Below are positions 17,980 through 26,958 of a stretch of DNA of 34,861 nucleotides, piece after piece. The stretch covers positions 1 through 34,861 of the forward strand of contig OMIV01000019.1 in the NCBI GenBank assembly GCA_900299185.1. Reading direction: 5' to 3'. The notes below the pieces were generated by a model. That model made no database searches. It saw nothing but the letters and a program-made list of their open reading frames with translations, and had not been told where the DNA came from. Origin of the DNA: Planctomycetaceae bacterium (GTDB lineage Bacteria; Planctomycetota; Planctomycetia; Planctomycetales; Planctomycetaceae). How positions within the stretch are numbered: the first letter of the stretch is position 1; each line of letters opens with the position of its first letter. The position numbers and the translations under genes are program-made.

Positions 17980-19302
17980 CTACAACGCCTTCGTCACGCC
18001 AGGAACGGCGATCGGATAAACGCCGTCAGCGTTCGGCTGAACCTTGGGCATTGCGTCCCAAGTCAGTTTCTCAGGCAGCAAGTTCAGTTCGGACTTCAGA
18101 GCTTGCTCCCAAGTCCCGATCTTGCCGGAGTAAACCGCCATACGTCCCATGATTGCGGTGAGCGAGCTATAGGCACCGTTCTCGCCCTCCGAGTACGGAG
18201 TGTTGTTGCGGATCGCGGCGAACAGGTCGTCGTGCTCGACTTGGTACGGATCCTTACCGCGCCCTTGATGACGCCACTTCTCGGTACCGGCTTCGATACG
18301 AGAACCGCTGACGTCAGCCCAGCCCTTGGTGCCGTGAGCATGCTCAGAGACGCTGCTCCAAGTGTTGGCGATGTGACGGCATTGGCTAAACATCTTCGAA
18401 CCATCGGCGAACGTGTACTCGCACGCGAAGTGGTCGTAGATCTCGCCGTACTTCTTATCGATGCGGACTTGGCGACCGCCCATGCCATGACACTCGACGG
18501 GGAAGGCGTTCTTCACCCAACAGCCGACGTCGAGATTGTGAATGTGCTGCTCGTCGATGTGGTCGCCGCTGAGCCATGTGTAGTAGTACCAGTTGCGAAC
18601 TTGGTACTCCATTTCCGACTGGCATTGCTCGCGAGTCTTGCGTGGATCCCAAACGCCGCCACCGTTCCAGTAAACGCGTTGAGCCACAACGTCACCGATC
18701 GCACCATCGTGAATGCGTTTGATCGTTTCGAGGTAGTTCAATTGATGGTGACGTTGCAGACCTACACCGATCTTCAAGCCCTTCTCTTTGGCAAGCTTGC
18801 AAGCATCGAGCACCTTGCGAACGCCTGGTGCATCGACGGCCACAGGCTTTTCGCTGAAGACGTGCTTGCCAGCTTTAATCGCAGCTTCAAGCTGCATCGG
18901 ACGGAAGCCAGGAGGCGTTGCGAGGATGACGAGATCAACGTCTTTGTTGTCGCAAAGCTTCTGGAAGGCATCGAGTCCGACGTACTTGTTCTCTTCAGCA
19001 ACTTGCACTTTCTCGTTGGCAGCATCACCCAAACCGCTGCGAATGCCGCGCAAGCCACCTTCGAGCGAGTCCTTGAAGGCGTCAGCAACTGCCACGAGTT
19101 TGACCGAGCCTTCGGTTCGCAAAGCTTGAGTCGCCGCACCCGATCCTCGTCCGCCCGCACCGACGAGACCGACTCGAATCGTGTCATTACCAGCAGCATA
19201 AGCACCGCTGCTAAGAGCCGAATTCAGCAACGCACCCGCGCCGAGCACAGCGCTCGACGATTTGATGAAGTCGCGACGAGAAGGAAGTAATAAATCCGAC
19301 AT
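17980..19302 (-). CDS. Tat-exported Gfo/Idh/MocA family oxidoreductase
   Basis: 440 residues from ATG 19302, with TAGGAG seven bases upstream. The leader has the twin-arginine motif RRDFIKSSSAVLGAGALL (about 9-26). A Rossmann NAD(P)-binding fold starts at about 42 (VGLVGAGGRGSGAATQAL). It carries the family motif EKPVAVD (about 151-157) and the GVGLQRHHQLNYLETI segment typical of planctomycete members. The C-terminal alpha/beta domain includes HIDEQHIHNLDVGCWV, with histidines that may form the active site. The family oxidises sugars or related polyols. Which one this acts on is unknown, and a periplasmic NAD(P)-type enzyme would need a tightly bound cofactor loaded before Tat export. Confidence 0.95.
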   Translation of the reverse strand: MSDLLLPSRRDFIKSSSAVLGAGALLNSALSSGAYAAGNDTIRVGLVGAGGRGSGAATQALRTEGSVKLVAVADAFKDSLEGGLRGIRSGLGDAANEKVQVAEENKYVGLDAFQKLCDNKDVDLVILATPPGFRPMQLEAAIKAGKHVFSEKPVAVDAPGVRKVLDACKLAKEKGLKIGVGLQRHHQLNYLETIKRIHDGAIGDVVAQRVYWNGGGVWDPRKTREQCQSEMEYQVRNWYYYTWLSGDHIDEQHIHNLDVGCWVKNAFPVECHGMGGRQVRIDKKYGEIYDHFACEYTFADGSKMFSQCRHIANTWSSVSEHAHGTKGWADVSGSRIEAGTEKWRHQGRGKDPYQVEHDDLFAAIRNNTPYSEGENGAYSSLTAIMGRMAVYSGKIGTWEQALKSELNLLPEKLTWDAMPKVQPNADGVYPIAVPGVTKAL

Positions 19303-19402
19303 GCAACAGCTCCTAGAGAGGGAAGAGTGGGGTGAAAGGGAAAGAGGTCTACGGCGATAGGACCAATAGGACGCATGCGACGAATACGAGGAATGGCCTT
19401 TT

Positions 19403-19609
19403 CTATATATCTTCTCGCCTTCGTAGTTCAGCGACTCCGGTAAGAGTCAGTAAGACTCCGCAAAGGATTATGAAGAGGCCGCCAACTTCGGTGCTGTTCT
19501 TCAGAGAGAACAAGGTCGCGAACGCCGCTAGCACAACCCCAATAGAGACGTTGGCCCATGGCGACACGAACTTCGGCTTTTGCCGATCAGCGTTGTGTGA
19601 GTTAGTCAC
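19403..19609 (-). CDS. Small two-helix membrane protein
   Basis: About 68 residues from GTG 19609, or 70 from TTG 19615. Both starts overlap the stop region of the upstream FGE-like gene, so translational coupling is likely. There are two hydrophobic segments, [19 protein letters not shown] and [19 protein letters not shown], followed by a positively charged tail (ELRRRED) expected to sit in the cytoplasm. No family recognised. The membrane pattern and tight overlap argue that it is real, but no independent Shine-Dalgarno is visible. Confidence 0.6.
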   Translation of the reverse strand: MTNSHNADRQKPKFVSPWANVSIGVVLAAFATLFSLKNSTEVGGLFIILCGVLLTLTGVAELRRREDI

Positions 19610-20645
19610 GTTCAATGTTCGCTTCGGGAGCGAGGTTCAGCTTCAGCTTCTCGTCTTCGGTTGCTGGCTTCAGAGGTCGCACCGAGCGGAAACCGACATG
19701 CAGGGCGTCGGTCATGTACCACTTGCTCTTCGGCACTTGCGGGTCTTGTTGCTTCCACTCCTTTGTCGAGAAGTGACGCTTCGCGCTGCGGAGCTCGTCT
19801 GGATCGTCGTCCCATGAGCCGCCGCGAACGATGCGAGGATAAAGCTTCGTTGCAGGGACAAGCGGACTCGTCTTGCCTGCGAACGCCTTGTAGGCATCGG
19901 CGGTGTAACCGTCGACACACCACTCGGAGACGTTGCCGTGCATGTCATAGAGGCCCCACGGATTCGGCTTCTTCTTGCCAACCGGGTGATACTTCTCGTC
20001 GCTGTTATCGAAGCACCAGCCGTAATCGCCGAGCTTCGATTTATCGTCACCGAACGAGTACGCGGTCGTCGTGCCGGCGCGGCAAGCGTATTCCCATTCG
20101 GCTTCGGTCGGCAGGCGGTAGTAATGGCCGGTCTTTTGGCTAAGCCACTCGCAGTACGTCTTCGCCGCGAGCTGAGTCATGCAGATCGCCGGATAGCCAT
20201 CGTGCCCCATGCCGAATGTCATGTCGGTGTAAGGCTTCGTCGGACGAGTGACGCCGTCCGCAACCTTATCCAAATCCGAAATCGCGAGGTTCAATAACTT
20301 ACGACGTTGAATGTCGAGGTTGTAACTCCAGATGTCATACTCGTCCCAAGTGACTTCGTACTTACCCATCCAGAAGGGCTCGATCTTCACCTTGGCTTGC
20401 GGACCTTCATCTTCTTTCCGATCTGCTTCAGAAGCCGGGCTACCAAGCAGGAACTCGCCGCCCTTGATTGAGACCATCTCATACGAGACTTCGGTGCCGG
20501 GGATGACTTGCTTGTAGTTCTTCATCTCGGCTTCGGTTTTAGCGTCCGCGTCTGGATTCTTGACGGGATCAGCAGCGAAGGACGTCGATGCAAGTAACAA
20601 TGTCGTGAGGAACGACGACCAGACAGAGGCCAGCAGCGTTTTCAT
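19602..20645 (-). CDS. FGE-sulfatase-fold protein, exported, without catalytic cysteines
   Basis: 347 residues from ATG 20645. A signal peptide (about 1-25, [20 protein letters not shown]) precedes an SUMF1/FGE-type domain (about 52-325). Visible landmarks are [72 protein letters not shown] and [20 protein letters not shown]. True formylglycine-generating enzymes have two cysteines just after RGGS; here that stretch has none. It is therefore probably not a sulfatase activator but one of the many FGE-fold proteins (ligand-binding or otherwise) found in planctomycetes. The next gene downstream overlaps its stop codon. Confidence 0.92.
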   Translation of the reverse strand: MKTLLASVWSSFLTTLLLASTSFAADPVKNPDADAKTEAEMKNYKQVIPGTEVSYEMVSIKGGEFLLGSPASEADRKEDEGPQAKVKIEPFWMGKYEVTWDEYDIWSYNLDIQRRKLLNLAISDLDKVADGVTRPTKPYTDMTFGMGHDGYPAICMTQLAAKTYCEWLSQKTGHYYRLPTEAEWEYACRAGTTTAYSFGDDKSKLGDYGWCFDNSDEKYHPVGKKKPNPWGLYDMHGNVSEWCVDGYTADAYKAFAGKTSPLVPATKLYPRIVRGGSWDDDPDELRSAKRHFSTKEWKQQDPQVPKSKWYMTDALHVGFRSVRPLKPATEDEKLKLNLAPEANIERD

Positions 20646-20782
20646 AAGCAAAGCGTCTCATTGACTGGGTGAAACAAACTGGAAACGGTGGGACTGATGA
20701 TTGGTGTGTTGCTCGCCGTTGATCGTCCATCTCAACGGACTGCCAACTGCTTACAACCATCGATAACAAATGCCATCGGGCC

Positions 20783-20821
20783 GCGACCTTTAAGTCGCAG
20801 GACGGCTCAACCGAGCCGTCC
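20783..20821. repeat. Tandem hairpins directly upstream of apbE
   Basis: Two adjacent perfect stems: GCGAC/GTCGC (20783-20787 and 20794-20798, loop CTTTAA), then GGACGGCTC/GAGCCGTCC (20800-20808 and 20813-20821, loop AACC). The second ends three bases before the apbE Shine-Dalgarno (20825-20829). It could regulate translation or be an extragenic palindrome that landed there. Confidence 0.65.
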
Positions 20822-20832
20822 CCTAGGAGCAC

Positions 20833-21882
20833 ATGATGACGCAGCGAGGTTTCGGGCGGATGCTGGATGTGTTGCTGATCGTGTTGGGATTCAGCTTCAA
20901 AACCACGAGCGTGATGAGTCAGGACAGCCTTTCGCGCTATGAATTCTCACGCGTGGAGATGGCTGTTGATTTCCGCATCGCACTATATGGCTCGACTTCT
21001 GAAGCCGCAAACAAGGCTGCGCAGTCGGCTTTCGATCGCATCAAGCAGCTCAACGACATCATGTCTGACTACGACTCCAACAGCGAACTGATGCGGCTCT
21101 GCTCTGCTTCTGGTCCAGGAAAACCAATCGTCGTCAGCTCTGACCTATTCACAGTTCTCGAACACGCTCAGCAAGTTTCCAAACAAAGCTACGGAGCATT
21201 CGATGTCACAGTTGGTCCACTGACGAAGCTTTGGCGGCGTGCTCGTCGTCAAAAGGAAATCCCACCAGCAAACGATCTCAGCGCCGCTCGCGAACTCATT
21301 GGCTTTCAATTCGTAAAGCTCGAAGCCCACAAGCGAACGGTTGAACTTCTCAAGGAGGGGATGCGACTCGATCTCGGCGGCATCGCCAAAGGTTATGCAT
21401 CCGACCAAGCTCTGGCAGTACTCAAGCAACACGGCATCACCAGTGCTCTTGTTGCGGCAGCCGGAGACATCGCGGTCTCCAGTCCTCCGCCCGATAAGAC
21501 TCATTGGGAAGTGGCGGTTGAATCGCTGACGCGTCGCAACGAACCCGACTTATTCTTGAAGCTCGCGAACCAAGCCGTCTCAACGTCGGGCGACGCTTAT
21601 CAATTCGTTGAAATCGACGGCCAGAGATACTCGCACATCGTCGACCCGAAAACCGGTATCGGTTTGAGCCATCGATCGAGCGTCACAGTCATTGCATCGA
21701 CCGGCATGCAAGCGGACGCATTGGCCACTGCCATGTCAGTCGTTGGTCCTGACCAAGCCCTAAAGCTGCTCACTCACGAGCAATCCGTTTCATGCCAGGC
21801 ATTGATTCTGTCTCTCGACGACACCGGATCAGTTCAACGTCGTCAGTCGCCGGGCTTCGAAAAATTCATTCGCATGAAATAA
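20833..21882 (+). CDS. apbE: FAD:protein FMN transferase (ApbE)
   Basis: Starts at ATG 20833 or, with better spacing from the AGGAG at 20825-20829, ATG 20836; about 349 residues. A hydrophobic leader (about 10-30) without a lipobox Cys suggests a periplasmic or membrane-anchored enzyme. Family landmarks are FDVTVGPLTKLWRRA (about 120-134), DLGGIAKGYASDQAL (about 180-194) and the active-site region AVSTSGDAYQ followed by YSHIVDPKTGIG. ApbE covalently attaches FMN to Thr/Ser of target proteins such as NqrB/NqrC or RnfD/RnfG using FAD and Mg2+. No NQR or RNF gene lies nearby, so its client is elsewhere. Confidence 0.95.
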   Translation: MMTQRGFGRMLDVLLIVLGFSFKTTSVMSQDSLSRYEFSRVEMAVDFRIALYGSTSEAANKAAQSAFDRIKQLNDIMSDYDSNSELMRLCSASGPGKPIVVSSDLFTVLEHAQQVSKQSYGAFDVTVGPLTKLWRRARRQKEIPPANDLSAARELIGFQFVKLEAHKRTVELLKEGMRLDLGGIAKGYASDQALAVLKQHGITSALVAAAGDIAVSSPPPDKTHWEVAVESLTRRNEPDLFLKLANQAVSTSGDAYQFVEIDGQRYSHIVDPKTGIGLSHRSSVTVIASTGMQADALATAMSVVGPDQALKLLTHEQSVSCQALILSLDDTGSVQRRQSPGFEKFIRMK

Positions 21883-21952
21883 TCGAGGAATCACTGGCAC
21901 CGCATTTGAGCGTGTAATACGAGCCACTCATCGGACGCCAATCTCTGGTCCG

Positions 21953-22276
21953 TTACCAGCCCAGCGACATATTCGTTTCGATCATTCGCTGCGCTTGGTT
22001 GAGATCAACTCCAGTCTCGTGCATGTAAAGTCGAATGGCGTGAACCTTGTCGCCCTTGGCTTTGGCGAGGCAGTCCCGAGCTTGATCGCAGGGTTCAGCC
22101 GAGCCTTCAAGTCCCAGCAAACGCTTCGAAATCACCCAACAATCACGGGGACGTTTCGTAAGCCGCACGACCGCTTCATCGGGGTAGTAAGTCCGAGCAA
22201 CTTCTTCCGCCCCCTCTTTAGAGTCGGCCCAAGCAATCATGATGTGAGCATTGGTCTCAATCTCGAATAACGCCAT
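21953..22276 (-). CDS. Small protein with ribosomal L7/L12-like C-terminal segment
   Basis: 107 residues from ATG 22276, with GGAG eight bases upstream; the longer frame from 22426 has non-protein-like N-terminal sequence. The N-terminal half (MALFEIETNAHIMIAWADS) is a short alpha/beta segment that mentions neither signal peptide nor membrane helix. The C-terminal segment KVHAIRLYMHETGVDLNQAQ, followed by RMIETN, resembles the L7/L12 C-terminal helix-turn-helix (the K-x-IK-x-(L/I)R-x-x-TG-L-x-L-x-EAK pattern). The protein is far too short and divergent to be bL12 itself. Small planctomycete proteins with this segment have no known role. It lies convergent to apbE, alone. Confidence 0.75.
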   Translation of the reverse strand: MALFEIETNAHIMIAWADSKEGAEEVARTYYPDEAVVRLTKRPRDCWVISKRLLGLEGSAEPCDQARDCLAKAKGDKVHAIRLYMHETGVDLNQAQRMIETNMSLGW

Positions 22277-22830
22277 AACGAGAACTCCACGGAGATGATT
22301 GGAAGGCGAGTATGAGCGGTGAGGGTGAGTGTAGTCGGCTCGCTCACATCCGCCACACGTCGAGCAACTTTGCGACGAAACCGACGTCAGCTCTAGATAA
22401 GAGTCACGCAATGTAAATGATCGCAACTCCGCAAACTCAACGAACCCGCGAAAGCGTCATTCGCGATCTCTGGTTGCCAAACCTCTATGAGAGGTGCGAC
22501 GAACAAGTCGAGTGGCCGTCATCGAGACTGCGGCTGAAGGCTGATTGTTGTTACTCGTCATGACGGCCAGTTTCAGGCGCCCTCCCACAACTTAGTCAGA
22601 GTTGCTTTTGACAGGGCTCGCAGAAGTCGGCACTCGGACTCTTTTGGAAGCTCAATTACCAACATTCTGCAATCCGAAATCAATTAAGGCTCCACCGCCA
22701 TCCTTAATCCCGCGAAGTCGTTACTTCAAGCCATGCTCCCTCAAGTGCTAAGAAACATTTCCCTTCTAGTGGCACCTCAATCGCTGGTACCACGTCCCAT
22801 CATTTCGAGTCGCACAGATTAGGAGATAGC
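22277..22830. other. Long divergent intergenic region with inverted repeats
   Basis: About 550 bp between the small L7/L12-like gene and the DUF1559 gene. An exact 10-bp inverted repeat, TGGCCGTCAT at 22513-22522 and ATGACGGCCA at 22560-22569, shares TGGCCGTCATCG with the right arm of the MITE-like element at 699-867. A TTGACA at 22608-22613 has no matching -10 box. No gene seen. Confidence 0.5.
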
Positions 22831-23886
22831 ATGATGCTGCACTCACAGCTTCTAAGTCGGTCGCGGATGCGTGGTTTTACGTTGATCGAGTTGTTGGTTG
22901 TCATCGCGATCATCGCCGTGCTGGTGGCACTTTTATTACCAGCCGTGCAACAAGCTCGCGAAGCGGCACGTCGCTCTCAATGCCGTAACAACCTGAAACA
23001 GATTGGCGTGGCACTCGCAGCCTATGAAGAATCGTTCCGCTGCTATCCCATGGGCTTTTCGGATCACATCACAGGAAATGCGGAGCGCAATACGGGCGGC
23101 TGGGCATGGTCGGCTCAGCTTCTGCCGCAACTTGATCAGTTGGGAATCTTCAACCAATTCGACTTCAACACCACACCCTTCGCGCTCACCACTCCAGCTG
23201 GCGCTGCAGTCCAAAACCAGTCGGTCGTGAAGACTCCGTTGACCGCGTTCTCTTGCCCGAGTGATGTGCGTGATAACGCGATTGCAAATAACTCCGGCAG
23301 TGCCGCCACAGGAGCTGGTGCAGCACTCGTTGCAGTCACGAGTTACCAAGGTGTGCTTGGCCCGTTTGACGGAGCTCCCTGTGCCGATAATGGCACAACA
23401 ATTTTAGTAGATGCTCGCAACATTGGTCTCTTGCCAGTGAACGGCTCGGTCAAGATGCGAGACATCACAGATGGCAGCTCGAATGTGTTTGCAGTCGGCG
23501 AAGTGCGATTCATTCGCAACACTACAGATCCAGCGGGCAATGCAATCGGGAGCGAGCGTCAATTCATCTACGGCAACGTCACAACCGGAGGCGGGCCCAA
23601 GTGCGACAACAACGCATACAACAACAACGGCGCTCACAATCACATTCGCTCGACTCGGCATCAGCTCAACGGAGCGATGCTCTCAGGTTCGAACTTGCAC
23701 CGCGCGTTCCATAGCTATCACACAGCTGGAGCGCACTTCCTTTTGGCCGATGGTGCGGTGCGATTTGTGGGCGACGCGATCGATCACTCCAACACCGATT
23801 ATACTGCCGCCGTGCTCAATGGTCCGTATGGCACTTATCAACGTCTCGCGGGAATCAACGATGGGCAAGTGGTAGGCGACTACTAA
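22831..23886 (+). CDS. DUF1559 protein with type IV pilin-like N-terminus
   Basis: 351 residues from ATG 22831, with AGGAG five to six bases upstream. The prepilin cleavage and methylation motif is [20 protein letters not shown] (about 13-32): Gly before Phe, with Glu at +5. The DUF1559 opening follows ([20 protein letters not shown]), as do the conserved [14 protein letters not shown] and the closing [12 protein letters not shown]. The protein is probably processed by a prepilin peptidase and inserted or assembled as a pseudopilin-like subunit. Planctomycetes have dozens of such paralogues, whose function is unknown. A clear terminator follows. Confidence 0.96.
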   Translation: MMLHSQLLSRSRMRGFTLIELLVVIAIIAVLVALLLPAVQQAREAARRSQCRNNLKQIGVALAAYEESFRCYPMGFSDHITGNAERNTGGWAWSAQLLPQLDQLGIFNQFDFNTTPFALTTPAGAAVQNQSVVKTPLTAFSCPSDVRDNAIANNSGSAATGAGAALVAVTSYQGVLGPFDGAPCADNGTTILVDARNIGLLPVNGSVKMRDITDGSSNVFAVGEVRFIRNTTDPAGNAIGSERQFIYGNVTTGGGPKCDNNAYNNNGAHNHIRSTRHQLNGAMLSGSNLHRAFHSYHTAGAHFLLADGAVRFVGDAIDHSNTDYTAAVLNGPYGTYQRLAGINDGQVVGDY

Positions 23887-23903
23887 CAGCTAGCCCTAAC
23901 TAT

Positions 23904-23985
23904 GGGATAGGCATCCAGCCTGGCAGTGTGGTTCAGCAAAGCGTCCACAACTCCGAAAGGCTGCATGTCTATCCCGCTGTTTTTT
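23904..23985 (+). terminator. Intrinsic terminator after the DUF1559 gene
   Basis: GGGATAGGCATCCAGCCT (23904-23921) pairs with AGGCTGCATGTCTATCCC (23958-23975) at 16 of 18 positions, followed by a T6 run at 23980-23985. The loop is long (36 bases). The structure begins 18 bp after the stop codon. Confidence 0.75.
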
Positions 23986-23995
23986 CAATCGCCTC

Positions 23996-25335
23996 TTAAC
24001 CAATTAGCTCGCGCACTGGCTGATGCAGCTCGGTCAGGTACTGAGGCCGACCGTTGAGATCCGGGATCGTCGTCGAGGACACATCGATCCCGAGGTTGTG
24101 ATAGAGCGTCGCGAAGACGTCCTGCACATGCACTGGCCGAGCGACCGCTTCTTCGCCGTAGCGATTGGTTGCTCCGATCACTTGCCCGGTTCTCATGCCT
24201 CCGCCAGCGAGCAGTCCGCACATGACGTTCGGCCAATGGTCGCGACCGGCGTTGGCGTTGATCTTCGGAGTCCGCCCGAACTCGCCCCAGACGACGACCG
24301 TCACGTCCTTATCGAGTCCGCGATCATGCAAGTCGCTGACGAGTGCCGAGAGTCCCTGATCGAGTAGCGGGATCACTTTTCGACCGTTGACGAAGTTCGC
24401 GCCGTGCCAATCAAAGTCGGCGAACGCGACTGTCACGCAGCGTACCCCCGCTTCAATGAGCCGCCGGGCCGCGAGGAACTTCGACATATGCGCCTGATAG
24501 CCGAGGTTCGAGTACGGCAAGCAATTCGGACGTCGTGCCCGTAGCGTTCGCGGACCTTTGGATCTTCACGCGTGAGATCGAGAGCCTCGACGAGCTTGCT
24601 CGAAGTCAGAATGCCGAGAGCCCGTTCCGTGAGCTGATCCGTCTGCCCTGCCGTAACGCGAGCATCCACTTGCCGCCGCAGTTGCTCAAAGCTCGACAGC
24701 AACCGCCCGCGATCTCCGAGCCGATCCACCGTGACGCCATTGAGCACCATGTTCTGCATGGCCTCGCCCGACGGTTTGAACGGCGAGTGCCCCGCTCCCA
24801 GAAACCCTGCTCCCGGCAGGTTGTAGGGCAGATGGGCCATGTGCATCGAAAGGTCGACGGACGGAGGCACCGACGCATCTACCGGCCCCTGTAATCGCGA
24901 TAACACCGAGCCAATCTCAGGAAACGCTCCCTGCGGCTGACTACGAAACAACCGCCCGGTGACGCACTGATACGACGAGTGCCGATCCTCTGCCCCGACG
25001 ATGGACCTGATGACGGCGAACTTATCTATCATGGCCGCACAACGCGGCAGCAGCTCAGAGACCTCGATGCCGGGCACATTAGTGTTGATCGGTTTGAACT
25101 CGCCCCGAATCTCGCTCGGCGCCTGTATTTTCAAATCCACGAGGTCCTGATGAGGCGGTCCTCCGGTCAAATAGACCATCACCAGAGCCTTATGCCCCAA
25201 CCGTCCCTGAGCCTCCTCCGCCTGTAACAACTGCGACAGAGACAACCCGCCCATCGCCAGCGCTCCGACCGCGAGAAAGTCGCGCCTCGATCTTCGGTTC
25301 TTCTTCTGAACCGGGCTTCCTGGAATCATCAGCAT
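23996..25335 (-). pseudogene. DUF1501 protein (copy 3) broken by a one-base frameshift
   Basis: The N-terminal part reads from ATG 25335 in one frame: leader RRSRRDFLAVGALAMGGLSL, then YLTGGPPHQDLVDLKIQAP and EDRHSSYQCVTGRLF. Near 24540 the protein continues in another frame to 23996: [40 protein letters not shown], and PQYLTEL near the end. The first frame runs on into unrelated residues after DPKVRERYG. Adding one base to the CCC run at 24538-24540 (minus strand GGGG instead of GGG) would give [20 protein letters not shown] and join both halves seamlessly. The rest of the gene looks fully conserved, so this is a very recent mutation or a sequencing or assembly error. No slippery heptamer suggests programmed frameshifting. 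If intact, it would be a Tat-exported protein of about 446 residues. Confidence 0.85.
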
Positions 25336-25391
25336 TTGGACTTACTCTCCCAGTAACGGGGATCGAATCTTCCTCATTCGACGTGCAGCAC

Positions 25392-25925
25392 TCATTTGAA
25401 TGGTGGAATTGAAGAAGGCAGTCCGACACGCATGAAGAACCGCGCAAAGGCTTGCGAAAAGTATTCTAAGAACGGCGATGTCAATCGCCATCGTTCCCCC
25501 ATCGCTACGGCGTGCCGGGAGAGATACTCGACAGGCACGCTGACGATATGACCAAAATCGACAACTAATGCCTGACGATTCTCGTTGGGGAAATCGGGTG
25601 AAGCGATCAAGTGGAGGGCCGGCTGTTCGCCTTTTCGAATTCGCTCCCAACACCCCTTTTGCCGCATATTCGGATTGGCTTCTTCAAACTCTGCCAGCCG
25701 ATGAACCGGACATAGAGCGACGAATTCCAGCTTCTTATTCACGAGGTCGCAGGTCTGAGACATGACGATCAACCTCGCTTTTTTCACATCAGCGAAACTC
25801 GGTTCGCCGTTTGGCAGAGGAATTGGCGCCTCGATAAATGACGGCATCAAGCAATCTGGCAAGAGGTCTCCTTGCGCCAGAACGGGATCTGGCTCCTCGA
25901 TTTTGGCCCACCAAGACATGCTCAC
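25392..25925 (-). CDS. Hypothetical protein of an overlapping three-gene operon (third gene)
   Basis: 177 residues from ATG 25925, which overlaps the stop of the preceding gene by four bases (ATGA). A second in-frame ATG lies two codons on. No signal peptide or membrane segment. The segments QGDLLPDCLMPSF and KKARLIVMSQTCDLVNKKLE stand out; a Gln-(Thr/Asp)-Cys-Asp-Leu segment after a short hydrophobic strand occurs in a loosely defined set of uncharacterised bacterial proteins, but I cannot name a domain. Cytoplasmic location is likely. Its tight coupling to a TIGR04255-like gene suggests the three products act together. Confidence 0.8.
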   Translation of the reverse strand: MSMSWWAKIEEPDPVLAQGDLLPDCLMPSFIEAPIPLPNGEPSFADVKKARLIVMSQTCDLVNKKLEFVALCPVHRLAEFEEANPNMRQKGCWERIRKGEQPALHLIASPDFPNENRQALVVDFGHIVSVPVEYLSRHAVAMGERWRLTSPFLEYFSQAFARFFMRVGLPSSIPPFK

Positions 25926-26215
25926 TCGCTCTCATCGTCAAAGCTGAAAACACGAGGGCGAAGCTGCTGAGCTTCGCGATAACGAACAGCGATCCGTCCA
26001 ACGGACTCGAAATCAACCGATCGATATTCGATGTCTGAGTTCTCAAGAAACTTGCTCGTCACGTTTCGTGACTCGAGGTCGAGCTTGAAGGTTTGCAACC
26101 TCGCGTCGACCGCGCGTCCGTCATTGCCTTGCGCGGACTGCGAATGTTCGCGAACGCAGATCACCGCCGGTGCTGGTGACTGTGTTTCTTGATACACGGG
26201 CGTCAGAAGGATCAT
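25922..26215 (-). CDS. Hypothetical protein of an overlapping three-gene operon (second gene)
   Basis: 97 residues from ATG 26215. It overlaps the stop of the TIGR04255-like gene by four bases and its own stop overlaps the next start by four bases. The sequence is soluble and charged with no recognised domain. It begins with a hydrophobic beta-like segment (MILLTPVYQETQ), and the C-terminal half carries EYRSVDFESVGRIAVRYREA. Its small size between two larger proteins suggests an adaptor or antidote-type partner, which is speculation. Confidence 0.75.
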   Translation of the reverse strand: MILLTPVYQETQSPAPAVICVREHSQSAQGNDGRAVDARLQTFKLDLESRNVTSKFLENSDIEYRSVDFESVGRIAVRYREAQQLRPRVFSFDDESE

Positions 26216-26958
26216 GAGTCGAATAGCTCTCGTGTCTTATCGGTAATAGAAGCTTCGAAGATGTCATTCTTTCGGACATGGAGTCGCTCAAAGAATGCCC
26301 AGATTTCATCTTCAGTCGTTGGAACATCTCCACCGCTCATGAGGTCGATGTCTAACACGATCGAAGTGACGCCTTCTCGCGGTGGCGGGACGATGGTCTG
26401 GTTGATCAAAGCTTGGCCCCCAAAGTCGCTTTGGGGTAATACCAATTGCATGAGATATCCGCAAATCTCTTGCGGAAGGTCAGGCGAGATCTCAGGAAAG
26501 GTTTGAAAATACGCCTTCAAGTCGACTCGGGTAGAGGGGATATCGACTCGATTGATGTAGCGAACTGCGAGGCGGCAAAGCGATTGCGGAGATGTTTTGA
26601 GACGAAACAAATTCCAGAGCCTTCGGCCTTCACTTCGAAACGCCTCCCATCCCGGATACGGGGCCAAACGACTGAACGACAATCTGTCCCGTTGAAGCTG
26701 GACGATCGACTTTCCATCGTCGCTGTTGAATCGCCAGCCGAGTTGCTTCCGCGTTGCAGTCGACTCCGGAATGGAATCTTCGTTGAACTTAAAGATGCCT
26801 TCGGCCTGCACAATCTCCGACTTTTTCCAATCACTAGCTTCCTGCTCCGGCAGGAAATTCTCGAAGTCTTGAAGCGACAATTCGGATCGAGGAATGACTC
26901 TCAGGTCAATGATCGCTTCGGTTATTGGCGGTCGACGGTATGGGCTTATTTTTGTCAT
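26212..26958 (-). CDS. TIGR04255 family protein (first gene of the overlapping operon)
   Basis: 248 residues from ATG 26958 (MTKISPYRRPPITEAI). The frame is open further upstream to 27087, but that part does not match the family's usual start, and no Shine-Dalgarno helps either choice. Family-like features are the opening PPITEAIIDLRV, a central VQLQRDRLSFSRLAPYPGWE, RLAVRYINRVDIP, and a conserved ending with LDIDLMSGGD, EIWAFFERLHVRKNDIFEAS and IT. TIGR04255 is described as a sporadically distributed family of unknown function, a pattern typical of horizontally exchanged accessory genes. The next two genes each overlap by ATGA, so all three are surely one transcript. Confidence 0.85.
   Translation of the reverse strand: MTKISPYRRPPITEAIIDLRVIPRSELSLQDFENFLPEQEASDWKKSEIVQAEGIFKFNEDSIPESTATRKQLGWRFNSDDGKSIVQLQRDRLSFSRLAPYPGWEAFRSEGRRLWNLFRLKTSPQSLCRLAVRYINRVDIPSTRVDLKAYFQTFPEISPDLPQEICGYLMQLVLPQSDFGGQALINQTIVPPPREGVTSIVLDIDLMSGGDVPTTEDEIWAFFERLHVRKNDIFEASITDKTRELFDS

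Noticed and set aside
18103-19290. Long plus-strand open frame of 395 codons
   Set aside because: It is fully antisense to the Gfo/Idh/MocA oxidoreductase, whose motifs and Shine-Dalgarno are clear; the plus-strand product shows no family features.
22608-22640. Sigma-70 promoter beginning with TTGACA upstream of the DUF1559 gene
   Set aside because: No -10-like sequence occurs at about 17 bp spacing, and the site is more than 200 bp from the start codon.
24530-24545. Programmed ribosomal frameshift in the third DUF1501 gene
   Set aside because: No slippery heptamer or downstream pseudoknot is evident; a single missing base in a C run explains the data more simply.
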